DNA of 64,000 bases. Origin: Pyrrhosoma nymphula (taxonomy: Eukaryota; Arthropoda; Insecta; Odonata; Coenagrionidae). Made by a program: the position numbers and the translations under genes. This document shows positions 23,001 to 30,445 of the stretch, in pieces. The DNA is taken from the NCBI GenBank assembly GCA_963573305.1, contig OY754334.1, forward strand, positions 88,285,848 to 88,349,847, read 5' to 3'. The notes beneath the pieces are model-generated. The model was not told the origin of the DNA. It saw only the letters and a list, made by a program, of their open reading frames with translations, and did not search any database. Position 1 is the first letter of the stretch, and each line of letters opens with the position of its first letter.

Positions 23001-25625
23001 TCATTCACATTGGCAAAAAGCTTTCCTTTCAGGTCCCACTCCATTTTTGGGAAAATAAAACAGGAAAATAAAGAGCTAAATCAGGTGAATTAGAGGGTAA
23101 GGCAAGAGAGTCATGCCAAGTTTAGCTAAAAATTGATGCATAGAGATAGTTGTGTGAACAGGTGCATTGTCATGGTGGAAACCACCAGTCGCCTGTCTTC
23201 TAAAAAATTCAAGCCGTTTTACCTTTCTTTTGGAACTTTTCTTCAGAATATTTTCAGAACCTCCAAGAAGAAACGCTGGTTAACAGTCTAACCTGGTGGA
23301 ACATACAGTGGAAGCCCTGTATAGTGAGTATGGCTTATTGCGAGAATCCCGTTTTAGCGAGTGATTGTCTTTGTACCGCCAAAAGGCTTCAGTTTTACAT
23401 GTAAAATAAAGTGGATATAGCGAGGCCAAACAGTTCCTTCCACGGTATACGCTCGGTATTACGACAGATATCTCTCGAGGGCGATGCACCACCTAGCAAA
23501 AATTAACTACATATTTTGTTTTGTATTATCTGTTAATTAAACTAAATATTCAAGATGTGAGCCATATCTGCAACACCTAAAGCCAGCTATGTCCAAACAT
23601 TAGTGATTTACGGCCTTGAGTATGCTGTGCGCGCTCCCATTTTATGTTCTTCTTTTGTTAGGCCCAGTCATCAGTGATAGGGGAGTGGGCGGACGACAAG
23701 CAAGTTGAGAGTAGAAAAGGGAACATTCAGCAGAATGAGAGCGATCTGTCGGAGCGATTGAAAAACTCAAACCATTCCGTCAACTCGATGCGCCCAATCA
23801 CACGGCAGCAGAGAGTTGTGATGTAGGTAAGGGGCTGAGTTTACTCGGTCGGAGGGGTGGAGTTTACTCGGTCGGAGGGGTGGAGTTCACTCGGTCGGAG
23901 GGGCGGAATTTACTCGGTCAGAGGGGTGGAGTTTACTCGGTCAGAGGGGCGGAGTTTACTCGGTCGGAGGGGCGGAGTTTACTCGGTCGGAGGGGCGGAG
24001 TTTTCTCGGTCGGAGGGGCGGAGTTGTCTCATGTGGTTTGTGCGGCAGCATCATGTCCGCAAAACGTAAATCTTTGGACCTTAAAACCAAAATTAAAATT
24101 ATAGACAAGTGCGAAAGTAACAGGTCTTCAAAGACTGATATCGGGAGGTGGTTTGGTGTGTCGTCATCTACGTTGTTCACAATATTAAAAAAGCAAAGAT
24201 AAAATTCGTGCAGCAGTGACCGAACTAGGACGACCTAGCAGCCAAAAGCATTTGCGGCATGGGGAACATCCTCAAATGGAATCTGCACTATTCAAGTGGT
24301 TTTGTCAGCAAAGGTCTGCAGGACTTCCCATAAACGGTCCGATGTTAAAGGCGAAAGCTGACTACACTTGCACAAAACATGATGTGCTAGCCAATTGACT
24401 GAGGTATTTTCTTTTCTAGTGTAAATAAATACTCGATGACACTAATTTGTAGTAGATAATTGAATTTGAATCATAGAAACTGCTATAAATAGGTGACTAT
24501 GCGAGAAATATCTTCGACCACCAGTACATGCCCTATTTCAGTGAACCTTCAGGCCAATTTTCCCAACTGATGGACGTACTGGTTAACATTCGAAAACTCG
24601 ACAAAGTTGATATTATCGTCATGACATCTTCGCAAAATTATCCAAAAACTACAGTATACCTAATATTTTAATTCCGATTAGTTACGGTGTCTTTACAGCT
24701 TTCTTCGGCGATCGAAAACTAGAAGAACTGGAAGAAAAACACCGAAACTGGAGGAATTAATATTTTATGTAATGGAAAATGTCCTGTTTCTTTCTTAAAG
24801 TTAGTTCATATTCCACCAGATTGTGCCTGAAACGACTTTTTTTGCTCTTTACCTTCGTCAAATACCATGGAAACAAAAGAAAAACGGTAAATACCAACGA
24901 CTATGAGAATTAGGTGGCTTTATTCAACACTTTCGGATACAACGAGCGCTCGATTTAGTGAGTGATTTCCGAAGGATTATGAGCACTCGTTAAACCGGGC
25001 TTCCACTGTATTCAGAATGCACCACCCACACACATTGAAAAAACAAATGAGCATTGTCTTCATTTTCGATTGAGGTCGGTCATCAATCGACATTTCACCA
25101 CTTTTTAAATGCAAAGCTCCTACACTCAAGTTTTTTCAATAGCCATATCCTTGTTAGCTGTTTTCAACATCAAAAGAGTTTCTGCGGTGTACTTTGCAGC
25201 CATGTGTTGTTAATTCATGTCTGCCATAGCAAAAAATGAGGAGCGGACAAAACAGCATTCATGGAAAAATCACAGAAGCCATGAACAACATTCCCTAATT
25301 ATGCCATTTGGCAGACTAAAACTTGACAATCTCTTAGCGGGAAAACCTTGTCCCATGGAAACTCTGACTGCCACAATGCTATTCCGGTTACTATTGAGTA
25401 CCCCCTCGTATTACAAAGACAAAAAACTAAAAGTATATCACAATGTATTTTAAATGCTGCCCAGCCCTGCTTGTAAGTAGTATGTAGTTAGTGCTTGATC
25501 CTAATCCATTACAGGGGAAAATTTCTTTTGCAGACCTTGAAGCAAAAACAATGGTCAAAACGCAGCAAAGTGAACCCTTCAGTGATATATTTATAACTCT
25601 CAATAAAGGAGTATGTACCTCTTGA
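1661..25625 (+). CDS. alpha-kleisin cohesin subunit, RAD21/REC8 family (3' seven exons, partial)
   Basis: Alpha-kleisins close the cohesin ring by bridging the SMC1 and SMC3 heads; the C-terminal winged helix binds the SMC1 head in the nucleus. Seven exons (1661-2020, 7310-7450, 13106-13260, 13946-13983, 14902-15058, 20246-20379, 25534-25625) join in phase to 358 codons plus a TGA stop. All introns are GT-AG. The last two exons give the family's C-terminal domain: LLLVIKGAVAQ, then FAMLAPPASTTKLRAAC, FTSLLNLEAK and SEPFSDIFIT. This layout corresponds to the conserved kleisin tail ending in an EPY/F-x-D-I motif. Upstream sequence is a Pro/Glu/Gln/Ala-rich linker and a basic stretch, as expected for the unstructured middle. 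The N-terminal SMC3-binding domain is off the left edge. The LAPP spacing and overall divergence favour a meiotic REC8-like protein over somatic RAD21, but this is inference. Confidence 0.78.
2415..2590 (-). mobile_element. LINE 3' tail, minus strand
   Basis: Read on the minus strand, a TGGCCAATAAATTTATTTAT ending with (TTTA)n is typical of insect LINE 3' tails. No coding part is left. It lies in the first kleisin intron of the window. Confidence 0.4.
2600..5690. other. intron sequence without identified content
   Basis: Kleisin intron sequence, AT-rich. Short open frames such as those at 2658-2858, 2991-3218 and 3727-3933 (minus) show no recognisable protein and no codon bias. I see no repeat ends here. 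Confidence 0.5.
5700..6480 (+). mobile_element. LINE endonuclease-domain relic
   Basis: Broken reading across frames shows an exonuclease-endonuclease-phosphatase fold in order: ENLIILGDWSAVVGKSREGK, then KYGLVKRNDRKGLLEFCVLN with GLQVTN, and finally SDHNLVMIKCHLKFKEL. GDxNAxxG and SDHxLV are APE-type endonuclease landmarks of LINEs, as in the RTE/CFDP2-like group. Several stops and frameshifts mark it as dead. Confidence 0.65.
7310..7450 (+). CDS. kleisin exon b
   Basis: The exon is 141 bp, 47 codons, phase 0 at both ends. The acceptor is a good pyrimidine tract ending TTCTCATAG and the donor is GTAAAA at 7451. It is open throughout and reads EVRWEKQGYKKDQTDLPVSH onward to KLHRKLFPFIQ. The reading joins exon a in frame. 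No named domain is visible. Confidence 0.62.
7826..7992. repeat. foldback element with hammerhead-like core
   Basis: Two arms of about 63 bp in inverted orientation (7826-7890 and 7928-7992), starting TGATGAGTTGTTCTCGGG and ending with its complement, around a short centre. On the minus strand, 7914-7872 has a GGCAG/CTGCC stem followed by GAAACGTC. It lies in kleisin intron 2 of the window, 375 bp after exon b. Confidence 0.75.
8020..8480 (+). mobile_element. LINE reverse-transcriptase relic
   Basis: Degenerate text reads VCKDYRAISLISHMEKIAQR and INNKRLEN, followed by YEQLGRMGKTTG. This is the RT fingers segment (NYRxISLxxxxxKxxxRxxxxRL, then EQxGFRxGxxT). Stops and frameshifts are many. It may be the RT half of the LINE whose endonuclease half lies at 5700-6480, although a host exon lies between them. 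Confidence 0.55.
8944..12721 (+). mobile_element. piggyBac-type DNA transposon (near full length, inactivated)
   Basis: The ends are inverted: left CCCATTCAGTGCTGCTGTCG, right (complement) CACATTCAGCTCCAC. The right flank is TTAA at 12722-12725; the left flank reads ATAA, probably a mutated TTAA. Subterminal inverted copies of TGTCGACAWTGGGTC occur near both ends (8959 area and 12549 area). The interior carries the broken transposase at 9847-11530. It sits in the intron between kleisin exons b and c, in sense orientation. Confidence 0.8.
9847..11530 (+). pseudogene. piggyBac transposase pseudogene
   Basis: A DDE-type transposase that cuts and pastes at TTAA. The segments, in order, are: an acidic N-terminus from ATG 9847 (GYTADEEEEPEE); FKIFIGLLFHTGTIRMSRLQ with DYWKTDELFQ; RELSLDESMVLWRGR; HSIFIDNYYNS; MARVDMQDQLLSYYP; and a C-terminal Cys-rich finger (RCRMCADEGRR, FCKECDGESGLCVEVCFRKF) ending TAA at 11528-11530. 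The three catalytic Asp positions (LDES, IDNY, VDMQD) are all still encoded. The frame is broken by a stop at 10264 and shifts near 10500, 10670 and 10890, so no intact protein can be made. The length, about 560 codons, is normal for the family. Confidence 0.85.
13106..13260 (+). CDS. kleisin exon c
   Basis: The exon is 155 bp and ends in phase 2 before a strong GTAAGT donor at 13261. It encodes RPEMEGRRSLMRRSLSETH and a Ser/Pro-rich stretch (SIGSPTPVAERKSQRG). The acceptor is uncertain: TGTAG before 13106, or ATTAAG before 13112; both keep the same frame and differ by two codons (I-K). The Arg/Ser-rich text is typical of regulated linkers. Confidence 0.6.
13946..13983 (+). CDS. kleisin exon d (38-bp microexon)
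   Basis: A short exon between a TTTCAG acceptor and a GTAAGA donor. It takes the CA left by exon c and reads QVMEVPENLATIS, leaving one base for the next exon. The motif E-P-E-N-L-A-T-I is echoed in the next exon (LPQDLATILEEE). Support comes from exact phase continuity on both sides. Confidence 0.6.
14902..15058 (+). CDS. kleisin exon e
   Basis: The exon is 157 bp, between TTCTTCAG and GTATGA. It reads EVIPQVEDGEFSVPWLPQDL, then an acidic/basic helix with EEEVVAKRRREEEEASPSKS, ending TTCL plus two bases of Arg. The charged segment just before the C-terminal winged helix is usual in RAD21/REC8 proteins. Confidence 0.66.
15604..18182. mobile_element. hAT-type element with TATACCGG-rich ends
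   Basis: Inverted ends TAGGGATGTGCAGTATAT (left) and TAGGGATGTGCGGTATAT (right, complement). They are flanked by 8-bp near-duplicates CTTTGAAT (15596-15603) and CTTTAAAT (18183-18190). About 120 bp at each end is dense in short TATACCGG and TATATCGG palindromes. No transposase is recognisable inside; the longest open frame (17495-17896) is unidentified. It lies in the intron between kleisin exons e and f. Confidence 0.75.
18190..20245. other. intron remainder; possible piggyBac terminus
   Basis: Apart from the foldback at 18320-18466, this holds a GC-richer block at 19095-19360. Read on the minus strand, that block starts TTAACCCTTTCGAGACAG at 19354-19337, much like the end of the piggyBac at 56272. 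No partner end was found. The rest is featureless. Confidence 0.4.
18320..18466. repeat. foldback repeat
   Basis: Inverted arms of about 60 bp: CCATAGCTCCTTTAATTTTT at 18320 and its near complement ending 18466. Both contain TTTTACAGAACTGAAAATAA and CTCCRATCGGAGTTAC, around a centre of about 15 bp. A small hairpin MITE; no flanking duplication could be fixed. Confidence 0.7.
20246..20379 (+). CDS. kleisin exon f: start of C-terminal winged helix
   Basis: The exon is 134 bp, between TTTGTAG and GTAAGT. It completes the split AGA codon and reads RLEDNLLLVIKGAVAQHDG, then VTFAMLAPPASTTKLRAA and CLFTSLL. The pattern of a hydrophobic core, a loop with (L)APP and a second helix with R-x-A-A-x-x-F-x-x-L-L is the SMC1-head-binding winged helix of kleisins. 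Confidence 0.75.
20380..22795. other. intron sequence without identified content
   Basis: The part of the last kleisin intron before the mariner. AT-rich, with a short C-rich run near 22122. Open frames here (for example 20483-20686, 20777-21010 minus, 21994-22203) look random. I see no element ends. Confidence 0.5.
22860..23300 (-). pseudogene. mariner transposase C-terminal relic
   Basis: On the minus strand the text begins near VPPGxTVNQRFFLEVLK. It continues to HHDNAPVHTTISMHQFLAK, with the second catalytic Asp of the DD34D triad in HHDNAP, then SPDLA and KMEWDLKGK-like stretches across frames. Stops and shifts are numerous. The N-terminal part resumes beyond the inserted pogo element at about 25030-25215, reading SGEMSIDDRPQS. 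The segment between MSIDD and VPPG is missing, so it was already deleted before or after the insertion. Confidence 0.7.
23837..24020 (+). repeat. 23-bp minisatellite, eight copies
   Basis: Eight head-to-tail copies of GAGTTTACTCGGTCGGAGGG plus GYG, with few substitutions (T/C at the 22nd base, occasional GGTCAG for GGTCGG). A partial ninth copy follows. As 23 is not a multiple of three, each copy shifts frame, and no stop arises, so several frames stay open. It ends 32 bp before the ATG of the pogo DNA-binding domain. Confidence 0.95.
24053..24398 (+). pseudogene. pogo/Tigger transposase DNA-binding domain (CENP-B-like), frameshifted
   Basis: From ATG 24053 the reading is SAKRKSLDLKTKIKIIDKCE and DIGRWFGVSSSTLFTILKKQ. 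This is a Psq/CENP-B N-terminal helix-turn-helix. A stop (TAA 24200) is a one-base frameshift in an A-rich run. The reading resumes as DKIRAAVTELGRPSSQ, then ALFKWFCQQRSAGLPINGPM and LKAKADYTCTKHDV, which is the second CENP-B-type helix-turn-helix (W-F-x-Q-x-R-x-x-G-x-P-I). It stops at 24396-24398 before any DDE domain. In complete pogo elements these two domains bind the terminal repeats. Confidence 0.8.
25030..25215 (-). pseudogene. mariner transposase N-terminal relic
   Basis: Minus strand, broken frame: MAAKYTAETLLMLKTANK, then KSGEMSIDDRPQSKMK, which is the linker before the catalytic domain in mariner transposases (xDGRxSIDDxPRSGRP). It is continuous with the relic at 22860-23300 once the pogo insertion is taken out. 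Confidence 0.55.
25534..25625 (+). CDS. kleisin exon g: terminal exon with stop
   Basis: The exon is 92 bp after a CTTTTGCAG acceptor. It reads NLEAKTMVKTQQSEPFSDIF followed by ITLNKGVCTS and TGA at 25623-25625. The segment V-K-T-Q-Q-S-E-P-F-S-D-I matches the family's final beta strand and E-P-Y-x-D-I motif. It fixes the gene's 3' end. The mariner relic in the preceding intron ends only about 120 bp upstream of this exon. Confidence 0.76.
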
Positions 25626-26136
25626 ACAACAATGTGTTCCTATTAGCATGAGTACGCACCTATGTATGTTTTTGAGGTAACTTCATGATCATTTTTAATT
25701 TTCTTCAATGCTTTAATTTAAATTGAATATTTTTATTAAGTTTGATAAAGAATGAGTTTTATTAAGATTCTGCAAACTTTTTGCTGAGTTGAAGCCAATC
25801 GATTCCTACTTTTCAGCCAACATTAATTAATATGATGTAATGAAATCACATCATAGTATATTACAGAAAAAATAATAATTAACTTACTTTACTAAGCTGC
25901 ACATTTCAATATGAATTATTGTTAAAATATTGTACCTAACTATATGATTATTTAACCTTTGGAATAATTTTGTAAATTTGACTTCAAGTTTTATTGCTAT
26001 ATGTTTTTAAATTTTCAAATTTTATTAATTTCATACAAAAAATGTTTCGTGGAAGTTGTTTTGTTGTATAAGTACTTCATGCTGGAAAATCAAATATCAT
26101 TGAGGTATTTTTAATTGATTTACTTGATTTTTATAA

Positions 26137-26142
26137 AATAAA
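26137..26142 (+). promoter_or_regulatory. putative polyadenylation signal of the kleisin gene
   Basis: AATAAA about 510 bp after the stop codon, in an AT-rich stretch with T/GT-rich sequence just downstream. It is the first canonical hexamer noticed after the stop. Use of it is inferred. Confidence 0.4.
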
Positions 26143-26412
26143 GTTTATTGATACCTTTTATTTGTACGTACTTTTATTTTGGACCATGCCATATTATTTC
26201 TCCTTTTGGCATTGAACTGGTGGCTATTATTTTCCCTTAAACTACTGATCCTGAGAAGACATCTCAATAAAGCCTACTCCACTATTTCAAATCTTAACAA
26301 TAGTCTTTAATTCAAAATTCATGTGCAATGGCATCCGTCATCATTCCCACCATAGGCGTGTGCACGGATGGTGCCGGTGGTGTACCGGCACCACCTAACG
26401 GTGAAATAATTA

Positions 26413-26758
26413 CAGTAGAGCATCAATAACCCGGATCAATTGTTATCCCAGACCCAGTCCGCATTATCTAAAAGTCTGGATTTTCAAAACAGAACCAAAA
26501 AAAAGCTGTTTGATGCCTTAAACATAAAGAAACTTAGCTAAAAACAGTAATTCACTTTAGTACAGTAGTTAAATAATTAGAGCAAATAAATAAAACCATT
26601 ACCGCCACTTTGTAGAGGTCGACAACCCCGCCGAGTCATGCATCAATGCTATTGACAAACATGTAAATTGTATTCAATTCAACTTATTTTTCGCCGGATG
26701 TGAATCTGGATTATCGATGGTCCAGATTTTTGACTTCTGAATTATTGATGCTCTACCG
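26413..26758. mobile_element. pogo/Tigger-type MITE
   Basis: 346 bp with inverted ends CAGTAGAGCATCAATAACCC and (complement) CGGTAGAGCATCAATAATTC, flanked by TA on both sides. No coding content. The interior carries GGATTATC-like Tigger motifs. Confidence 0.8.
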
Positions 26759-27084
26759 TAATTAAATAACCTAGAAATTTGTAAAAATGATAGTGTGAAT
26801 GTTTATAATTTTGCAAGAGAATTAGATGAACCATAAACTGGTAAATTAATCAAATACTTAGTGTTTTTTCTCTCTGTCTTATTGACAACCAGCGTGTAAA
26901 ATTCACTGTAGCTGGTTGACTGACAGTGCAAATTAAGTTTTGCATTTCGTACATTGTACCAAGCGTGCACACAAGTAAACAACTGAGGAGTGCATTCGCT
27001 GTGGCGTGTTAAGGATTAATTATTTAATAAACATTGACATAGACTATACCTTAATGAAGCAGAATAAGATTATTCCTCGCTTAT

Positions 27085-27316
27085 ATTATTAGGTGCTACA
27101 AGAACCGCTTTAAATATGTTTTTGGAGTGGTTACTCCTTGACAACAGATCAAAATTGTTCAGTGAGTTCCAATGTGCTTTGAAAATGTTCTCAATAATAC
27201 CTGTAACCAGTGCCAGTAGTGAAAGGCGTTTTTCCAAACATTCAATTGTCAAGAGTAAACTAAGAACGACAATGTCTCAAGATCGCCTTGAGTGCCTAAA
27301 AAAAACCGTTCATTGA
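27085..27316 (+). pseudogene. hAT transposase dimerisation-domain relic
   Basis: An open frame reads LFSEFQCALKMFSIIPVTSA, then SSERRFSKHSIVKSKLRTTM and SQDRLECLKK. This is the C-terminal hAT dimerisation motif (ALKIFLTIPVTxASxERSFSKLxxIKxxLRxTMxxxRL) found in hAT and ZMYM-related proteins. It ends TGA at 27314-27316. No catalytic part is recognisable upstream. It lies inside the hAT element at 26351-29474 and probably belongs to it. Confidence 0.75.
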
Positions 27317-27609
27317 GTGAGAAACTGCAATAAATGTTAACTATATGGATGCCATTGAAGAGTTTTAAGTTTTCATTCCTGGTGAGATGAGAATGTTGCT
27401 CCAAAGTAAGTTTATTAAGTTTGAATTTATAGAAATTAGGTAAAGATTGATAGTGTGTTTTGTTTCATACTTACAACAATTTTAAGATAATACATTTCTT
27501 TGTGAAACATACGTATGTATCTACATAAACAACATTTTATTTTTTATTACCTTAATGTCGTTTGTTCAACTTTTATTATTGATATGTATTTGCAAACGTG
27601 TTCCAAATT

Positions 27610-29456
27610 TCTTTAATACCATTGTTAACCACTAGTTTTGATAGTCAAAACAACTCCAGGTACCTCTAAACATAACAATGCACCTTTCTTTTACCCTGCC
27701 ACCCCAAGGGAAATTTTACAAATCGGCCTCTCCCTCAAAAACAAAATGTCATCAGGCTTTGATGGCATTCCGGATAAGATCATTAAATACTCTATACCTT
27801 TTATTGTCATCCCACTTACCTATCAGTGTAATTTATCAATATCAGAAGGTATCTTCCCTCAGCAGCTAAAGATGTGTAAAGTCTACCCCCTCTTCAAAAG
27901 AGGAGATAAAAAGGATTGTAATAACTATAGGCTCATAAGCTTACTTTCAGGTTTTTCCAAGATATTTGAAAAGGTCATGTACAATCGCCTTTTAGGTTTC
28001 CTAAATAAAAATGCAAGTTTATCCAAGAACCAATTTGGTTTCCGACACAGTAGGTCAACAACTGACGCTTTGTTTGAATTTATTAATGATGCAACTGATG
28101 CTCTCGACAAAAATAATCTAACTGTGGGGTTGTTTATCGATCTCAGAAAAGCTTTCGATACTGTTAGCCACGACATAATGTTGCGGTGCCTTTCAAATAA
28201 TGGTATTACAGGAGTAGCATATTCTTGGTTAAAATCTTATCTAACAAACAGGTAACAAGTTGCCCAAATATCTTATTAGGACTCAAATACAAAATATATA
28301 AATAGTTTCTCCTCAACCGTGAAAAAAGTTAAATACGGAGTACCCCAAGGCTCAATCCTAGGGCCATTACTGTTCACCTTATACATAAATGACCTTCCTG
28401 AATATCTCCAGGATGTAAAAACAACTTTATTTGCCGATGACACAAGTATATTAATTCAAGCCCCAACCTCTCAAGAACTGCAAAAAAAGATTAACTTTAC
28501 TGTTCCACATATTCAATTATGGCTGAGAAATAGTATGCTGGCTATCAACCTGGAAAAAACTGTTTGTGTGAATTTCAATTTTAAACTGCCACCAAAAGTG
28601 GAATTATTCAACTCTGAAATCACTCATGTAAATAATATATCTTTCCTTGGATTCACATTAGACAAATCTTTGAAGTGGTCTAGGCATATCGAAATCTTAA
28701 CCACCAAATTGTCACGTATTATGTATCAACTGTGCCATTTACGATCAAGTGTTTCTTTGAGTGTTTTAAAATATGTGTACTATGCTAACTTTCAATCTTT
28801 AATCTCTTATGGTATTATTTTCTGGGGTGAGTTGCAATAGCACTGAGGTATTTATTTTACAAAAGAAAGTTTTAAGAATTATGCTAAACTTAAAATATAG
28901 AGAATCTTGTCAACCTCACTTTGAGGCACACAAAATCTTAACTGTATCATCCCTCTATATTCTGAATTTAATGCTATTCATAAAGAAACGTATAAATTCT
29001 CTACCAAAAAATGCAGACTACCATTCGCACATAACAAGAACCAAGGACTACTTGCATGTTCTTCCTAGAAAGACAAAAAGGAGTAGTGAAGGTCCTCTTC
29101 ATACGGGTACAAAACTTTACAACCTTTTACCAGAACAATTGAGAAATCTGTCCTCAATAGAACCTTTCAAAGTGAATCTCAAAAGATATCTGGTTAAAAA
29201 AAACCTTGTATAGTGTTGATGAATATATCAATTATTGTAAAGAAAATAGTTACATATGTAAACTTATTCATTGAGCATTGTTTGTACATTGAAATTTTGT
29301 TCTGTGACTAGGTAATTGATTTCGAAAATGTCTATACCTTTTATGTGAATGTTATATGATAATCTGTATCACTCATTATCATTCTATTGACGAAGCCTAT
29401 ACCATTTACTTGCCTGTATTGGTTCTTTGGCTAATAAAACTACCACCTAATAAAAA
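27610..29456 (+). mobile_element. 5'-truncated non-LTR retrotransposon (Jockey/CR1-like)
   Basis: A long RT relic (27638-29213) followed by a 240-bp 3' UTR with a CCTAATAAAAA end. It is inserted near the right end of the hAT element at 26351-29474. The 5' end is truncated inside the RT, as is common for LINEs. Only a few lesions are seen, so it is a young copy compared with the other LINE pieces here. Confidence 0.75.
27638..29213 (+). pseudogene. LINE reverse transcriptase, lightly damaged
   Basis: RT motifs in order: SSGFDGIPDKIIKYS; NNYRLISLLSGFSKIFEKVM; KNQFGFRHSRSTTDALFEFI; GLFIDLRKAFDTVSHD; VKYGVPQGSILGPLLFTLYI; TLFADDTSILI (the catalytic FADD); HVNNISFLGFTLDKSLKW; and a C-terminal tail through TKLYNLLPEQLRNLSS. 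Lesions are a stop at 28253-28255, a short disrupted stretch before 28319, and a one-base shift near 28830. About 525 codons remain. The family assignment to Jockey/CR1-like LINEs rests on the motif spacing. Confidence 0.85.
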
Positions 29457-30445
29457 GGTATGCGCACGTCTATGATTCCCACCTAAGAGTATGGAGAATA
29501 AATAAGAGTTGATATGCTACCATACACTTAATCCTGTAAAATCATGGGCGTAGGGACATGCAAAAGTCGCAAATGCGATAACGTGAATTTTACTGCGAAT
29601 TCTGGGGTTTTCCCGCGAATACGCGAATTTCGTGTTAATCGCGAATTTCACCAATTCAAACGCGATTTTCATCATTTTATTCTTCTGCTCATGCTTCTCC
29701 CATGAAAGTTTTTTCGAGGCGTATGTTTATGGCACATTGCTCCGATAAACTGAGGGTTTGGATAGCTTTCTTGGCTAACTTACAATAATATGTGGTAGAA
29801 TAACAGTACTACACTATAGGAATTGACGATCGTGAATGAGTTGTCAGTGAGAAATCACTGCGTAATGTTTTCACCAACAGTATAAAATTATGACGCGGCT
29901 CTAATTCATTGGATTAAAATATTCCCGGAGAGGATGAATGATTAATAACGAAAGAAAACTAGTAACTAATCTGATATATTCATAATGAATTCATAATGAA
30001 ACTCAGTATATTATATGATAATAATATGCACAAGAAAGTTTTTGAAAAATGCCTTTCTTGTCGAAAGATGACATCTAAGCATCAAATACGGTTAAAAATT
30101 CTCGGGAATTTGTTAAAATAAAGGTGCCTTCCTGATGTCCTCAAAGTAACAAATGATGTCCACAAAGTAACACATTCGAGGAAAAAATATGACTTGTTTG
30201 TCAAGAGGATGTCTAAACCATGTGTGGCTACTTTGCAGCTACGGTTTTGGCTATTTTGTGAACGCATTCATGCGATGTCTACAAAGCAGCCGAAATACCA
30301 TTAAGTATTTCTTATCGCCACTACCGGTGCTCCGTTTTCATCCCGGGAAGGCTCGAAAAGTAAAGTGGGTTAAAAGTAGCTTACCGTCGTTTGAGACTTC
30401 GGCATCGTGAATTTATTTCATTTCGTTGCATTAAAAAAAAGTATA

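Larger units (their letters stand above)
23306..25008 (+). mobile_element. pogo/Tigger-type DNA transposon, internally deleted
   Basis: Inverted ends CAGTGGAAGCCCTGTATAGT and (complement) CAGTGGAAGCCCGGTTTAAC, each flanked by TA (23304-23305, 25009-25010), as for pogo elements. It contains a 23-bp minisatellite and a CENP-B-like DNA-binding domain. The DDE catalytic part is not recognisable. Inserted into the mariner at 22796-25411. Confidence 0.8.
22796..25411 (-). mobile_element. mariner element (deleted), interrupted by a pogo-type element
   Basis: Ends resemble mariner inverted repeats. The left is GAGTAGGGGAACCCAAACAT followed by AGCCGGAAT; the right (complement) is GAGGGGGTACTCAATAGTAA followed by CCGGAAT. 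TA flanks both sides (22794-22795, 25412-25413). Minus-strand coding relics on both sides of the inner insertion belong to one mariner transposase. Removing the inner 23306-25008 segment leaves a roughly 0.9-kb, internally deleted mariner. Confidence 0.75.
26351..29474. mobile_element. hAT element with 8-bp duplication ATTCCCAC
   Basis: The ends are CATAGGCGTGTGCAC and (complement) CATAGACGTGCGCA. Perfect flanking duplications ATTCCCAC lie at 26343-26350 and 29475-29482. The interior holds a pogo MITE (26413-26758), a hAT dimerisation-domain relic (27085-27316), and a later LINE insertion (about 27610-29456) close to the right end. Confidence 0.85.

Noticed and set aside
23857..24104. Overlapping Arg/Ser/Glu/Gly-rich open frames
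   Set aside because: They are by-products of the 23-bp tandem repeat lacking stops in several frames, not genes.
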